In this document: positions 1-7,315 of the stretch, in pieces
How the letters are laid out: each line of letters opens with the position of its first letter
Numbering within the stretch: the stretch's first letter is position 1
Source: Microbacterium sp. EST19A
Lineage (GTDB): Bacteria > Actinomycetota > Actinomycetes > Actinomycetales > Microbacteriaceae
Direction of reading: 5' to 3'
DNA: 64,000 nucleotides
NCBI RefSeq assembly: GCF_019969685.1
Contig: NZ_JAHXYZ010000002.1
Location: 1,178,001-1,242,000 of the forward strand
Notes under the pieces: generated by a model
The model's database searches: none
Seen by the model: the letters and a program-made list of their open reading frames with translations, nothing else
Told to the model about the DNA's origin: nothing
Made by a program: the position numbers and the translations under genes

Positions 1-6
1 GTCGAG

Positions 7-765
7 TCATCCCAACTGCTGCCACAGCCCCGCCCAGTGCTCGGGGCGGAGATCTCGCGGCAGACGCGGCGTCGACGCCCCCGCGGCCGCCAGCGCCTGT
101 CGCGCGCGCGCCCGCGACACCCGGCCCGCCGTCGCGACGACCGTGTCGAGGCTCCCTCCGCGAGCCGTGAACATCGCCCGGACGAATCCCTCGTAGGCGC
201 GGCGTTCCTCGACCGGTACGAGCGGCGAGCCGCGACGCGAGATCGAGAGCAGGCCGCCGTCGACACTCGGCTGCGGCGAGAACCCCCACGCCGGCACCCG
301 CCCCTCGAGCGCGAACTCGAACCACGGCGCCGACTGCGCGGTCATCATCGTGCCGCCGCCGACGCCCGCCCGCTTGCGAGCCACCTCCCACTGGGTGAGC
401 AGAACCGCGTGCCGCCAGTTCCCGCTCGACAGCAGGCGCCGGAGGATGGGCGTCGTCAGGTGGAAGGGGATGTTGCCGACCACGACCTCCGCGGTCAGCG
501 GATGCCGTGTCGCGTCTGCCGCTTCGACGCGGACCCCGGGAAGGGACTGCCGCAGCCGACGGACCCGGTGCTCATCGATGTCGATCGCGGTGAGCGGTCG
601 GCCGAGTTCCGCGAGCGAGCGGGTGAGGGCGCCGTCGCCGGCCCCGAGTTCGAGGATCGACCCCGAGGTGCGGCGGACGAGGCCGGTGATGCGCCCGAGC
701 GTCGGACGGTGGACGAGGAAGTTCTGGCCGAGTTCGTGACGGCCGCCATGGATTGAACGAGGCAT
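7..765 (-). CDS. erm: 23S rRNA (adenine-N6) dimethyltransferase, Erm family
   Basis: This 252-residue protein is a Rossmann-fold SAM-dependent methyltransferase of the Erm/KsgA family. It would dimethylate A2058 of 23S rRNA and give resistance to macrolides, lincosamides and streptogramin B. The sequence shows the N-terminal HELGQNFLVHR motif, the SAM-binding ELGAGDGALT loop, the acidic IDIDE strand and the catalytic VVGNIPFHLTT motif. I start at ATG 765, where TGGAG lies 7-8 bases upstream and the protein begins with the conserved MPRSIHGGRHELGQNF block; an in-frame extension to 795 would add a non-conserved FFFW stretch. A probable leader peptide and nested hairpins lie upstream (792-970), so induction by ribosome stalling is likely. 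The family assignment is firm; the drug spectrum is inferred. Confidence 0.93.
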   Translation of the reverse strand: MPRSIHGGRHELGQNFLVHRPTLGRITGLVRRTSGSILELGAGDGALTRSLAELGRPLTAIDIDEHRVRRLRQSLPGVRVEAADATRHPLTAEVVVGNIPFHLTTPILRRLLSSGNWRHAVLLTQWEVARKRAGVGGGTMMTAQSAPWFEFALEGRVPAWGFSPQPSVDGGLLSISRRGSPLVPVEERRAYEGFVRAMFTARGGSLDTVVATAGRVSRARARQALAAAGASTPRLPRDLRPEHWAGLWQQLG

Positions 766-791
766 GAGTGCGCTCCAGAAGAAGAATCGGA

Positions 792-852
792 GCACCTCGA
801 AGGAGGGAGCGACGCGGAGAGGCGTCGAGAAACACTGCCCGTCCCGAGGTGC
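792..852 (-). promoter_or_regulatory. Candidate erm attenuator hairpins
   Basis: Between the leader peptide and erm, GCACCTCG (792-799) pairs perfectly with CGAGGTGC (845-852). Inside this stem CGACGC (810-815) pairs with GCGTCG (822-827). Nested stems just upstream of the erm ribosome-binding site fit a translational or transcriptional attenuator controlled by ribosome stalling on the leader. Alternative pairings were not computed. Confidence 0.4.
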
Positions 853-904
853 GATGACATCTCGGTGGACGGCGCGCAGATGCGTGCGAGAAGCGAGCGC
901 GCCG

Positions 905-970
905 TCAGGAGCGGCGGTCGCGGAACACGAGGGTGCGCCCCATCACGGGCGCGGCGCATATTGTTCCCAT
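905..970 (-). CDS. Putative erm leader peptide (regulatory)
   Basis: A short frame runs towards erm and ends in MGRTLVFRDRRS followed by TGA at 905. The ATG at 943 gives 12 residues and an in-frame ATG at 970 gives 21. The upstream ATG lies 7 bases after a TAGGCT -10-like box (978-983), the arrangement of a leaderless actinobacterial transcript. The tail contains Arg-Asp-Arg, matching the +X+ arrest motif known from inducible erm leader peptides such as ErmDL. The 139 bases between its stop and erm can form nested hairpins. The peptide is too short for ordinary gene callers; the stalling role is inferred. Confidence 0.6.
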   Translation of the reverse strand: MGTICAAPVMGRTLVFRDRRS

Positions 971-977
971 GGCTGCC

Positions 978-983
978 AGCCTA
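978..983 (-). promoter_or_regulatory. Probable -10 box of the erm transcript
   Basis: On the minus strand TAGGCT is followed 7 bases later by ATG at 970. The same box-to-ATG geometry occurs in front of arr (22250-22262) and, with TAGGTT, in front of the SDR gene at 6377. No convincing -35 hexamer is visible, as is common in this group. WhiB7 control of erm and arr is known in actinobacteria but is not demonstrated here. Confidence 0.45.
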
Positions 984-1005
984 GCGGGCGACCGGTCGGT
1001 CTCCG

Positions 1006-1608
1006 TCAGATCCAGCCCCGTTCCTCCGCGATCAGCACCGCCTGCTGACGCGTGCCGACCGACAGCTTGCCGAGGATCACCGAGATGTGATTGCGCACCG
1101 TCCCGGGCGCGAGGGAGAGCGCACGGGCGATCTGCCCCGTCGTCTCGCCGCGTCGCCCCGCCCGCAGCACGTCGAGCTCGCGGTCCGTGAGCGGTGAGCG
1201 CTCGTCGCTGAGGGCGTCGGCGGCGATCTCCGGATCGACGTACCTCGCGCCGGCCGCGACGCGACGGATGACGGCCGCGACCTCGTCGGCGCCCCGCGAC
1301 TTGGGCAGGAAGCCGGCGACGCCGGAGGCCAGGGCGCGGCGCAGCACCCCGGGTCGCGCATGGCGCGTGACCACCACGCAGCGCGTCGCGATCGCCCTGT
1401 TCAACCGCTCGGCGACCTGCACACCGTCGAGCCCCGGCATCTCGAGGTCGAGCAGGCACACGTCGGGCTCCAGCCGAAGGGCCTCGGCGACGGCCTGCTC
1501 TCCGTCGGCGCACTCCGCGACGACCTCGATGTCGTCCTCCAGCCGCAACAGGGCGGCGAGCGCGGATCGGATCATCCCCTCGTCGTCGGCGAGCAGCACC
1601 CGGATCAT
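1006..1608 (-). CDS. LuxR/NarL-family response regulator
   Basis: The 200-residue protein has an N-terminal receiver domain (about residues 1-120) with the acidic pair Asp8-Asp9, the phospho-acceptor Asp54 in LLDLEMPG and the switch Lys in FLPKS. A C-terminal LuxR-type helix-turn-helix follows (about 135-200: LTDRELDVLRAGRRGETTGQIA, then GTVRNHISVILGKL). It closely resembles DesR-type regulators. Its start overlaps the stop of the histidine kinase gene by 4 bases, so the two are co-translated as a two-component pair. A palindrome upstream of the kinase (2834-2849) is a plausible autoregulatory site. The signal is unknown; membrane fluidity or envelope stress is a family-based guess. Confidence 0.93.
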   Translation of the reverse strand: MIRVLLADDEGMIRSALAALLRLEDDIEVVAECADGEQAVAEALRLEPDVCLLDLEMPGLDGVQVAERLNRAIATRCVVVTRHARPGVLRRALASGVAGFLPKSRGADEVAAVIRRVAAGARYVDPEIAADALSDERSPLTDRELDVLRAGRRGETTGQIARALSLAPGTVRNHISVILGKLSVGTRQQAVLIAEERGWI

Positions 1609-2816
1609 CCGTGCTCCTCGACCGTCGTCGGGACCGTCACCGCGACGGCGAACTCATCTGCCGCGGTGCGTACGTCCAGCGTCCCGTGCGCCTCTTCGAT
1701 CCGACGACGGACGCCGTCCAGCCCCGATCCTCCTGACCCATCGCTCCCGACGTCGGCGCCGGGCACCACGTCGTTCACGATCTCGTAGCTCCAGGCATCC
1801 GGCGTCCTCGTCAGCACGAGACGGGCGCGGCGCCCTCCGCCGTGCCGCAGCACGTTCGTCGTCGTCTCACGGATGACAGGACCGAGAGCGGATGCCGGTG
1901 CCCCGGCGGCATCCGCATCGATCACCGCCTCCACCTCGAGGCCGGCGGCGCGCAAGAGGTCGCGCGCATTGGCGAGCTCATCGCTCAAGGGCACGGAGCG
2001 GTACCGCGTCGCGAGGTCCCGCGTCCCCTGCCGCGCCTCGTCGACGCTCACCCGCGCCGCGCGGAGCTGCTCCATGCCGGCATCCGGGTCCCGGGGAAGC
2101 AGGCGCTCGGCCAGCTCCAGCTGCAGCGCGATCACCTGGAGGTGATGGCCCTGCAGGTCGTGCACGTCGGTGGCCACCCGCAGCCGTTCCTGGGTCGCCG
2201 CGAGCCGCGACTCGGATGCGCGAGCGCGGTCCAGTGTGACCATCACGTCCCAGAACCACAGCGAGCTGACGGTCATCCCGGGCAGCAGTGCCGCGTAGGC
2301 CCCCGGCAGCCAGGAAGGGACGCCGGCACCGAGTGAATGCGTCGTCGAGTCGAGGAAGGCGAGTGCGACCAGCAGCAGAGTGGCGGCGACGACCACCCGG
2401 AAACGCACCCCGCGCGGCCAGTTCAGGAGCACCACCGACTGCGCGAGCGGCATGACGGCCAGCTGCCAGCTGCCCGTGATCGACCCGGCGACGGCACCGA
2501 ACGCCACGGCGATGACGAACGGGATGATCAGCCGCTTCCACGGCACCCCCGGTCCGGCGTCGATGCGGTGCCGGTAGTCGAACAGCAGCAGGAGGGTCGA
2601 GGCGCACCAGATGAGCCCGCCGACCGCGATCACGAGCACGACGGCACCGCTGAAATCGGTGGCCGCGACGATGCCGGCCCAGGCTCCGATCAGCATCACC
2701 TGGATGAAGATCACCGCGGTCAGGGTGTACCACCAGGTGGCGGTGACGCCGCGCGTCAGGAAGACCGACCCCTGGCTCGTCGGAGCGGGGGCGATGGGCT
2801 CGATGCGGCTGCTCAC
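1605..2816 (-). CDS. DesK-like sensor histidine kinase
   Basis: This 403-residue kinase has an N-terminal membrane block of roughly five to six helices (about residues 20-180), a HisKA_3 dimerisation domain with the phospho-acceptor His in DVHDLQGHHLQVIALQ, and a HATPase_c domain with an N box (IRETTTNVLRHGG) and a G box (GSGGSGLDGVRRRIEEAHG). I start at GTG 2816 (MSSRIEPIAPAP). The frame is open much further upstream, but that part is Arg/Asp-rich and overlaps the divergent export gene, so it is not coding. TATCGT lies 7 bases upstream of GTG, suggesting a leaderless transcript. It phosphorylates the regulator encoded immediately downstream. Confidence 0.9.
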   Translation of the reverse strand: MSSRIEPIAPAPTSQGSVFLTRGVTATWWYTLTAVIFIQVMLIGAWAGIVAATDFSGAVVLVIAVGGLIWCASTLLLLFDYRHRIDAGPGVPWKRLIIPFVIAVAFGAVAGSITGSWQLAVMPLAQSVVLLNWPRGVRFRVVVAATLLLVALAFLDSTTHSLGAGVPSWLPGAYAALLPGMTVSSLWFWDVMVTLDRARASESRLAATQERLRVATDVHDLQGHHLQVIALQLELAERLLPRDPDAGMEQLRAARVSVDEARQGTRDLATRYRSVPLSDELANARDLLRAAGLEVEAVIDADAAGAPASALGPVIRETTTNVLRHGGGRRARLVLTRTPDAWSYEIVNDVVPGADVGSDGSGGSGLDGVRRRIEEAHGTLDVRTAADEFAVAVTVPTTVEEHG

Positions 2817-2833
2817 GCTCAACACGATACGGG

Positions 2834-2849
2834 CGTGACACATGTCACG
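2834..2849. promoter_or_regulatory. Palindromic operator upstream of the two-component operon
   Basis: CGTGACACATGTCACG has 7-base inverted arms around a CA centre. It lies 18 bases before the histidine kinase start, about where a -35 element would be, in the spacer shared with the divergent small export gene. NarL/DesR-type regulators bind such palindromes, so it is a candidate autoregulatory site. Confidence 0.5.
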
Positions 2850-2972
2850 GATACGGTGTGCGATCCACCCGGAAAGCGGTGACGACCCGGCACTGTCGTC
2901 CGCGGCGCGGGAACGCTGGACTGGAGTCATCGCGACGGAGACACCGTTCGCACCGATCACCGGGAGCACCCC

Positions 2973-3515
2973 ATGAACCTCATCGAGATCTTCCAGAACT
3001 GGGTCGCCCAGGTCCCCGACCTCGTGCAGCCGCTCATCGTCGCCCTCGCCGGGGCGATCCCCTTCATCGAGGGAGAGGGGGCGGCCGGCATCGGGATCAT
3101 CGGCGGCATCCCACCCGTGATCGCCGCGATCGCCGCGATGGTCGGCAACTTCGTCTGCGTCGCGGTGCTGGTGCTGGCGAGCTCCGGCGCGCGCAGCGCC
3201 ATCGTGAACCGGACGCGGGCCGGGGAGAGCGCCGTCGCCGCAGGTGGAACGGTGACGGAGACCGCGGTCGAGACGGCGGAGAGCGACCGCAAGGCGGCCC
3301 GTCGGGCGAAGTTCCAGCGCGCGTTCGAGCGCTACGGCGTCCCCGGCGTCAGCCTGCTCGGCCCGCTGCTGCTCCCGACCCACTTCACCGCCACGATGCT
3401 CGCCGCCGCCGGCGTGGGCAAGGCCCGCGTGCTGTTCTGGCAGGGGCTCGCGATCATCGGCTGGACGACCATCGTCGCCGTGATCGTCGGCAGTGCGGTG
3501 TACGCCATCCGCTGA
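2973..3515 (+). CDS. Small multi-drug export family protein
   Basis: The 180-residue membrane protein has about four hydrophobic segments (roughly residues 20-45, 48-70, 120-145 and 155-178) separated by a charged loop rich in Thr, Glu and Lys. The conserved IPFIEGEGAAGIGI and GPLLLPTHFTATMLAAAGVG stretches match the Sm_multidrug_ex family (PF06695). The name comes from weak early evidence, and the transported substrate is unknown. GGGAG lies 6 bases before ATG 2973. It is divergent from the two-component operon and could be its target. Confidence 0.8.
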   Translation: MNLIEIFQNWVAQVPDLVQPLIVALAGAIPFIEGEGAAGIGIIGGIPPVIAAIAAMVGNFVCVAVLVLASSGARSAIVNRTRAGESAVAAGGTVTETAVETAESDRKAARRAKFQRAFERYGVPGVSLLGPLLLPTHFTATMLAAAGVGKARVLFWQGLAIIGWTTIVAVIVGSAVYAIR

Positions 3516-3659
3516 GCGCAGGCGATCGCGCGGCGGATTCTTCGGACTCGCGTCATGAATCGTGCAGCGCGAGGTCTTGCCTATGACGGAGGTCCGAGTC
3601 TTTGGGGATATTGACTCGCTCCGTCGTCGGCCGCGCACCCCTCACATCGAGCGGCCTGC

Positions 3660-3690
3660 GGGTGGGATCCTGTTCCCAGGGATCCCACCC
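3660..3690 (+). terminator. Intergenic hairpin after the export gene
   Basis: GGGTGGGATCC (3660-3670) is perfectly complementary to GGATCCCACCC (3680-3690) across a 9-base loop. There is no T tract, so it is either a GC-type terminator or a structured element in the 290-base spacer before the sigma factor gene. The rest of that spacer shows only a possible promoter around GTATACAGTATTC (3734-3746). Confidence 0.5.
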
Positions 3691-3805
3691 GTGATCTCGT
3701 CGGTGATGTCATATCCGCGTGGATTCCGTAGGTGCGGTATACAGTATTCGCGCGGCCTCTGACCGAGACGCGCAGATGAAACCACGGCAGGAAGCACGAG
3801 GACCG

Positions 3806-5284
3806 ATGTCCGGCACCGACGACGCCGACGCTCTCCCGGACGCGGTCCTGCTGCAGCGCAGTCGCGCGGGCGACCGATGCGCGTTCTCCGAGCTCTGGCG
3901 TCGCCACGCCCCGACCGCTGTGGCCTATGCCCGGAGTCTGGGGATCGCCCCGCCCGACCCGGAGGACGTCGTCTCCGACGCCTTCCTGAGCATCCTGCAG
4001 GTGGTGCGCGGAGGAGGCGGGCCGGAGGAGCGATTCCGGCCGTACCTGCTGACCGCCGTGCGCAACACCTGGCTGACGGCTGCCCGTCGCACGCCGTCGA
4101 CCGTGCCGATCGAGCTCGTCGAGGACCCGCCTTCGCACACCGGAACGATCGACGTCGAGGCGATGGTGGACTCCACGGCTCTCAGCGAGGCGTTCCGCTC
4201 TCTCCCCGAGCGGTGGCAGCACGCACTCTGGCTGAGCGAGGTCGAGAGGCTTCCACCGCGCGAGATCGCCGACGTTCTCGGCCTGCGGGCGAACGCGGTG
4301 GCCGCGTTGACGTATCGCGCCCGAGAAGGGCTCCGGAAGGCGTGGATCACGGCGCAGCTGCGACGCGCGCCGGAAGGGTCCGACCACGCTCGCGTCATCG
4401 AGCTGCTCGGCGGCTACGTGCAGGGAGCTCTGGGTCCTCGACCACAGAAGGTCGTGGCCGAACATCTCGCGTCGTGCGCAGCCTGCCGAGCCGCGGCCGG
4501 TGAAGCCCGGCATCTGGCGCGCGCCATCACCGTGGGCCCGCTTCTCGTCGGCGGCGCCGGACTCGTCATCGCTCCCGCGTACTTCGGGGCGGGGCAGGCG
4601 GCCGCCGCCGCAGGTCTTGCCGCTCCCCTGCTCTGGCCCGTCGCAGCCACCGTGGCCGTCGCCCTCTCCGTCAGCGGCGGCCTGCTCCTGCGCATCCCGG
4701 CGGAACCGGATGCCACCGGCGTGGATGTGCCGGCCGTCGCTCTGCCGCCGGTCCCGCCATCCGCAGAGCCCCTCCCGCCGACTCCGGATCCCGTCCCGCG
4801 CAAGGCCGGCACGCTCCCCTCTGTCGGCTCTCCCGACGACACCGCCCCGAACGTCGACGGTGCGAACGGTGAGGTTCCCGTTCCGATCTCCGAGGTCGCG
4901 GCACCGGCACCGGCACCGGCACCCGCACCCGCCGCAGAGCCGGAAGGCCAGCCCGAGGTCGCACCGGGCGCGGAGGATCCGGCGCCGACGACCTTCCTCG
5001 CGCGGTCGCGCGCGTGGTGGATCGACGTCGCGCTGGCACCCGCCGCGACCAGCGGATGCCCTCCGGTCGCCACCGCCACGATCCGCGGGATGGCTGGCAC
5101 CGTGATCCTGATCGTCGTCGACGGCCGGAGCACCGGGGTCACCGCGACCGTGGGTGCCGACGGCAGCTGGACGGGTGACATCGCCCTGACCGCGCTCTCC
5201 GGACGACACACGGTGACGATCTTCGACACCGCCTCGCCGGGCGGGTTCGGCGAGCAGATCGCCGAGAGCATCATCGAATACTGA
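3806..5284 (+). CDS. ECF sigma factor fused to zinc-finger anti-sigma, membrane and exported domains
   Basis: This 492-residue protein begins with sigma-70 region 2 (about residues 10-85: RAFSEL-type helix, DPEDVVSDAFLSILQ) and region 4 (about 120-190: LPERWQHALWLSEVERLPPREIADVLG). A zinc-finger anti-sigma motif follows (HLASCAACR, H-x3-C-x2-C, about residue 215), then a hydrophobic stretch that should span the membrane (about 235-295), a long Pro/Ala-rich linker with repeated AP units, and a C-terminal exported domain of about 100 residues. Normally the sigma and anti-sigma parts are separate proteins; here one chain would tether the sigma factor to the membrane, so release probably needs proteolysis. 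I use ATG 3806 because GAGG lies just upstream; ATG 3776 is an alternative. Confidence 0.85.
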   Translation: MSGTDDADALPDAVLLQRSRAGDRCAFSELWRRHAPTAVAYARSLGIAPPDPEDVVSDAFLSILQVVRGGGGPEERFRPYLLTAVRNTWLTAARRTPSTVPIELVEDPPSHTGTIDVEAMVDSTALSEAFRSLPERWQHALWLSEVERLPPREIADVLGLRANAVAALTYRAREGLRKAWITAQLRRAPEGSDHARVIELLGGYVQGALGPRPQKVVAEHLASCAACRAAAGEARHLARAITVGPLLVGGAGLVIAPAYFGAGQAAAAAGLAAPLLWPVAATVAVALSVSGGLLLRIPAEPDATGVDVPAVALPPVPPSAEPLPPTPDPVPRKAGTLPSVGSPDDTAPNVDGANGEVPVPISEVAAPAPAPAPAPAAEPEGQPEVAPGAEDPAPTTFLARSRAWWIDVALAPAATSGCPPVATATIRGMAGTVILIVVDGRSTGVTATVGADGSWTGDIALTALSGRHTVTIFDTASPGGFGEQIAESIIEY

Positions 5285-5315
5285 CGAACGCCCGCTCCTG
5301 CGGATTCAATCTTCT

Positions 5316-5325
5316 CTGAATTCAG
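5316..5325. promoter_or_regulatory. Palindrome in the cmtR promoter
   Basis: CTGAATTCAG is a perfect 10-base palindrome 21 bases before the ArsR/CmtR-type regulator start, next to a TACTGT -10-like box. It is a candidate self-operator for the repressor. The second cmtR (52778-53137) has a related TTCAG half-site in its leader. Confidence 0.4.
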
Positions 5326-5346
5326 GATCTGCTGTACTGTGATCGC

Positions 5347-5682
5347 ATGACCACGGCGACGGCATCCCTCACCCATACCGCGGCAGTGGCGCGCCTCGGA
5401 CACGCGCTGTCGGATCCGACGCGGGCCGGCGTCCTGCTCGCTCTGCGCGCCTCCGACCGCTACCCCGCCGAACTCGCCGACGGTCTCGGAGTCTCCCGCC
5501 AGGTGATGTCCAATCACCTGGCGTGCCTCCGCGGCTGCGGACTGGTCGAGAGCGTGCCCGACGGCCGCCGGAGCAGCTACCGTCTGGCCGATCCGCACCT
5601 CGCACCGGCTCTCGACGAGCTCATGCGCGTCACGCTGATCGTCGAACCCGACTGCTGCGACGGCGAAGGATGCACCTGCTGA
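5347..5682 (+). CDS. cmtR: ArsR/SmtB-family metal-sensing repressor, CmtR type
   Basis: The 111-residue winged-helix repressor carries SNHLACLRGCGLV, the C-x3-C pair in the recognition helix that ligates Cd(II)/Pb(II) in mycobacterial CmtR, and a Cys-rich tail (DCCDGEGCTC) that can supply the third thiolate. Metal binding would release DNA and open the operon. Its stop overlaps the start of the cation diffusion transporter by one base, so the pair is co-translated. It is a paralogue of the regulator at 52778-53137, which controls a P-type ATPase. Family and sensing site are clear; the exact metal is inferred. Confidence 0.9.
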   Translation: MTTATASLTHTAAVARLGHALSDPTRAGVLLALRASDRYPAELADGLGVSRQVMSNHLACLRGCGLVESVPDGRRSSYRLADPHLAPALDELMRVTLIVEPDCCDGEGCTC

Positions 5683-6359
5683 TGTCGACGACGCTCACCG
5701 CCGACCGGCGCGAGACCCTCCACCGTCGCATCCGGATCATCGTCGCCATCACGATCGCGTACAACCTGATCGAGGCCGTGGTCGCGATCGCCGCCGGGTC
5801 GATCGCCTCGTCGGCTGCCCTCGTCGGATTCGGCCTCGATTCCACCATCGAGGTGCTCTCGGCTGCGGCCGTCGCCTGGCAGTTCACCCGCCGCGACCCG
5901 GAACGCTGGGAGAAGCCGACCCTGCGCGCGATCGCCGTCGCATTCTTCGCTCTCGCCGTCTACGTCACCGCGACGTCGGTCCTCGCCCTCGTCACGGCGG
6001 AGCGTCCGGAGCACAGCACCATCGGCATCATCCTGACGGCCATCAGCGTGGTGGTGATGCCCTTCCTGTCGTTCGCGGAACGGCGCGCGGGTCGCGAGGC
6101 CGGGTCGGCCACCGCCGTGGCCGACTCGAAGCAGACGCTCATCTGCACCTACCTGTCGGCCGCCGTGCTCGTCGGCCTCGTCGCGAACTCGCTGTTCGGC
6201 TGGTGGTGGGCGGATGCCGTCGCCGGACTGGTCATCGCGGCCTTCGCCGTGCGCGAGGGCATCGAGGCGTGGAAGGGCGACGCGTGCGCGACCTCCGTCG
6301 GGATGATCTTCGAGGACGACGACCACGACCACCACGACCACGACGACCACCACCACTGA
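5682..6359 (+). CDS. Cation diffusion facilitator with His/Asp tail
   Basis: This 225-residue inner-membrane transporter has the CDF core of about six helices, including FGLDSTIEVLSAAAVAWQF and WWADAVAGLVIAAFAVREGIEAW. These hold the paired Asp positions typical of the divalent metal site. It ends in an unusual tail of 14 alternating His and Asp residues after MIFEDDD, likely a cytoplasmic metal-gathering sequence; the usual C-terminal CDF domain is missing. I start at ATG 5682, which overlaps the cmtR stop; ATG 5670 is less likely because the GAAGGA would touch it. With its CmtR neighbour the pair forms a metal-induced efflux operon, probably for Cd, Zn or Pb. Confidence 0.88.
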   Translation: MSTTLTADRRETLHRRIRIIVAITIAYNLIEAVVAIAAGSIASSAALVGFGLDSTIEVLSAAAVAWQFTRRDPERWEKPTLRAIAVAFFALAVYVTATSVLALVTAERPEHSTIGIILTAISVVVMPFLSFAERRAGREAGSATAVADSKQTLICTYLSAAVLVGLVANSLFGWWWADAVAGLVIAAFAVREGIEAWKGDACATSVGMIFEDDDHDHHDHDDHHH

Positions 6360-6376
6360 GCGCATAGGTTGGGGGG

Positions 6377-7282
6377 ATGGATGCTCCTCTGCCGCAGCGG
6401 CACGATCTGGACGGTCGCACGATCCTCGTCACCGGCGCCAACGCGGGCATCGGCTACTGGTGCGCCGAGCGCCTCGCGGTCCGCGGCGCACGCGTGCTCC
6501 TCGGATGCCGGTCGCCGGAACGCGCACAGACCGCCGTCGACGCGATCACCGCTCAGGCACCCGGCGCGGCACTGCGCGTCATCCCCGTCGATCTCGGCTC
6601 GCTCGACAGCATCCGCGGTGCCGCCGCCGACGTTGATGAACGAATCGACGCCGTCATCTGCAACGCCGGGGTCAAATCCGCCGAGAAGAAAGCGCGGACG
6701 CACGACGGCCTCGATCTGATGATCGGCACCAACTTCCTCGGGCACTTCGCTCTGCTCGCGCAGATCGCCCCGCTCCTCGCCGACGATGCCCGCGTGGTGG
6801 CCGTCGGCTCGCTCGCGCATCGGTTCGCGCACATCGAGCCCGATGGTCTCTCGGCCTCGTGGCGCGGATCGTCGCTGCGGCAGTACGGGCGCTCCAAGGC
6901 GGCGCTCATGGCGTTCGCCTTCGAACTCGACCGACGCTGGTCCGATACGGCGCGATCCGCGCTGTGCGCGCACCCGGGGTACGCGGTCGATCAGCTCACC
7001 GCGTCTCGGCCGGGCCTCGTCGAGGTGCCGCGGGTGGTGCGCGGGCTGGCCGCACTGAGCCGGCCGTTCGTGCAGGGCAAGGACGACGGCGCCGCGCCGC
7101 TGATCCACGCCGCCACGGCACCCGATGCCCGCGGCGGCGACTACTGGGGGCCGGGCGGGATGCTCGAGTTCCGCGGAGCGCCCGCCCGCGTGCGCGCGTC
7201 AGACGAGGTGCGCTCCCCCACGACCGGCGCCGCGCTCTGGGCGGCCGCGGAGCACCTGACAGGCGTGCCCTTCCCCACCTGA
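6377..7282 (+). CDS. Short-chain dehydrogenase/reductase
   Basis: The 301-residue SDR has the nucleotide-binding TGANAGIG motif (about residues 18-25), the CNAG motif and the catalytic Ser/Tyr/Lys set with YGRSK. It is close to the retinol dehydrogenase/protochlorophyllide reductase-like group; GCRSPER after strand 2 favours NADP(H). The substrate cannot be told. TAGGTT lies 6-7 bases before the ATG, so the transcript is probably leaderless. No functional link to the neighbouring metal operon or arginase-family gene is evident. Confidence 0.88.
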   Translation: MDAPLPQRHDLDGRTILVTGANAGIGYWCAERLAVRGARVLLGCRSPERAQTAVDAITAQAPGAALRVIPVDLGSLDSIRGAAADVDERIDAVICNAGVKSAEKKARTHDGLDLMIGTNFLGHFALLAQIAPLLADDARVVAVGSLAHRFAHIEPDGLSASWRGSSLRQYGRSKAALMAFAFELDRRWSDTARSALCAHPGYAVDQLTASRPGLVEVPRVVRGLAALSRPFVQGKDDGAAPLIHAATAPDARGGDYWGPGGMLEFRGAPARVRASDEVRSPTTGAALWAAAEHLTGVPFPT

Positions 7283-7315
7283 CCCGATGTCGGATGCCGC
7301 GGCCAGACTGAGCAC

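Noticed and set aside
2817..3638. Long N-terminal extension of the histidine kinase
   Set aside because: It is antisense to the export gene, Arg/Asp-rich, without any domain; open frames are common by chance at this GC content.
3581..5209. 542-codon frame antisense to the sigma factor gene
   Set aside because: Composition is Arg/Gly/Asp-rich without domains, and the opposite strand has clear sigma-factor motifs.
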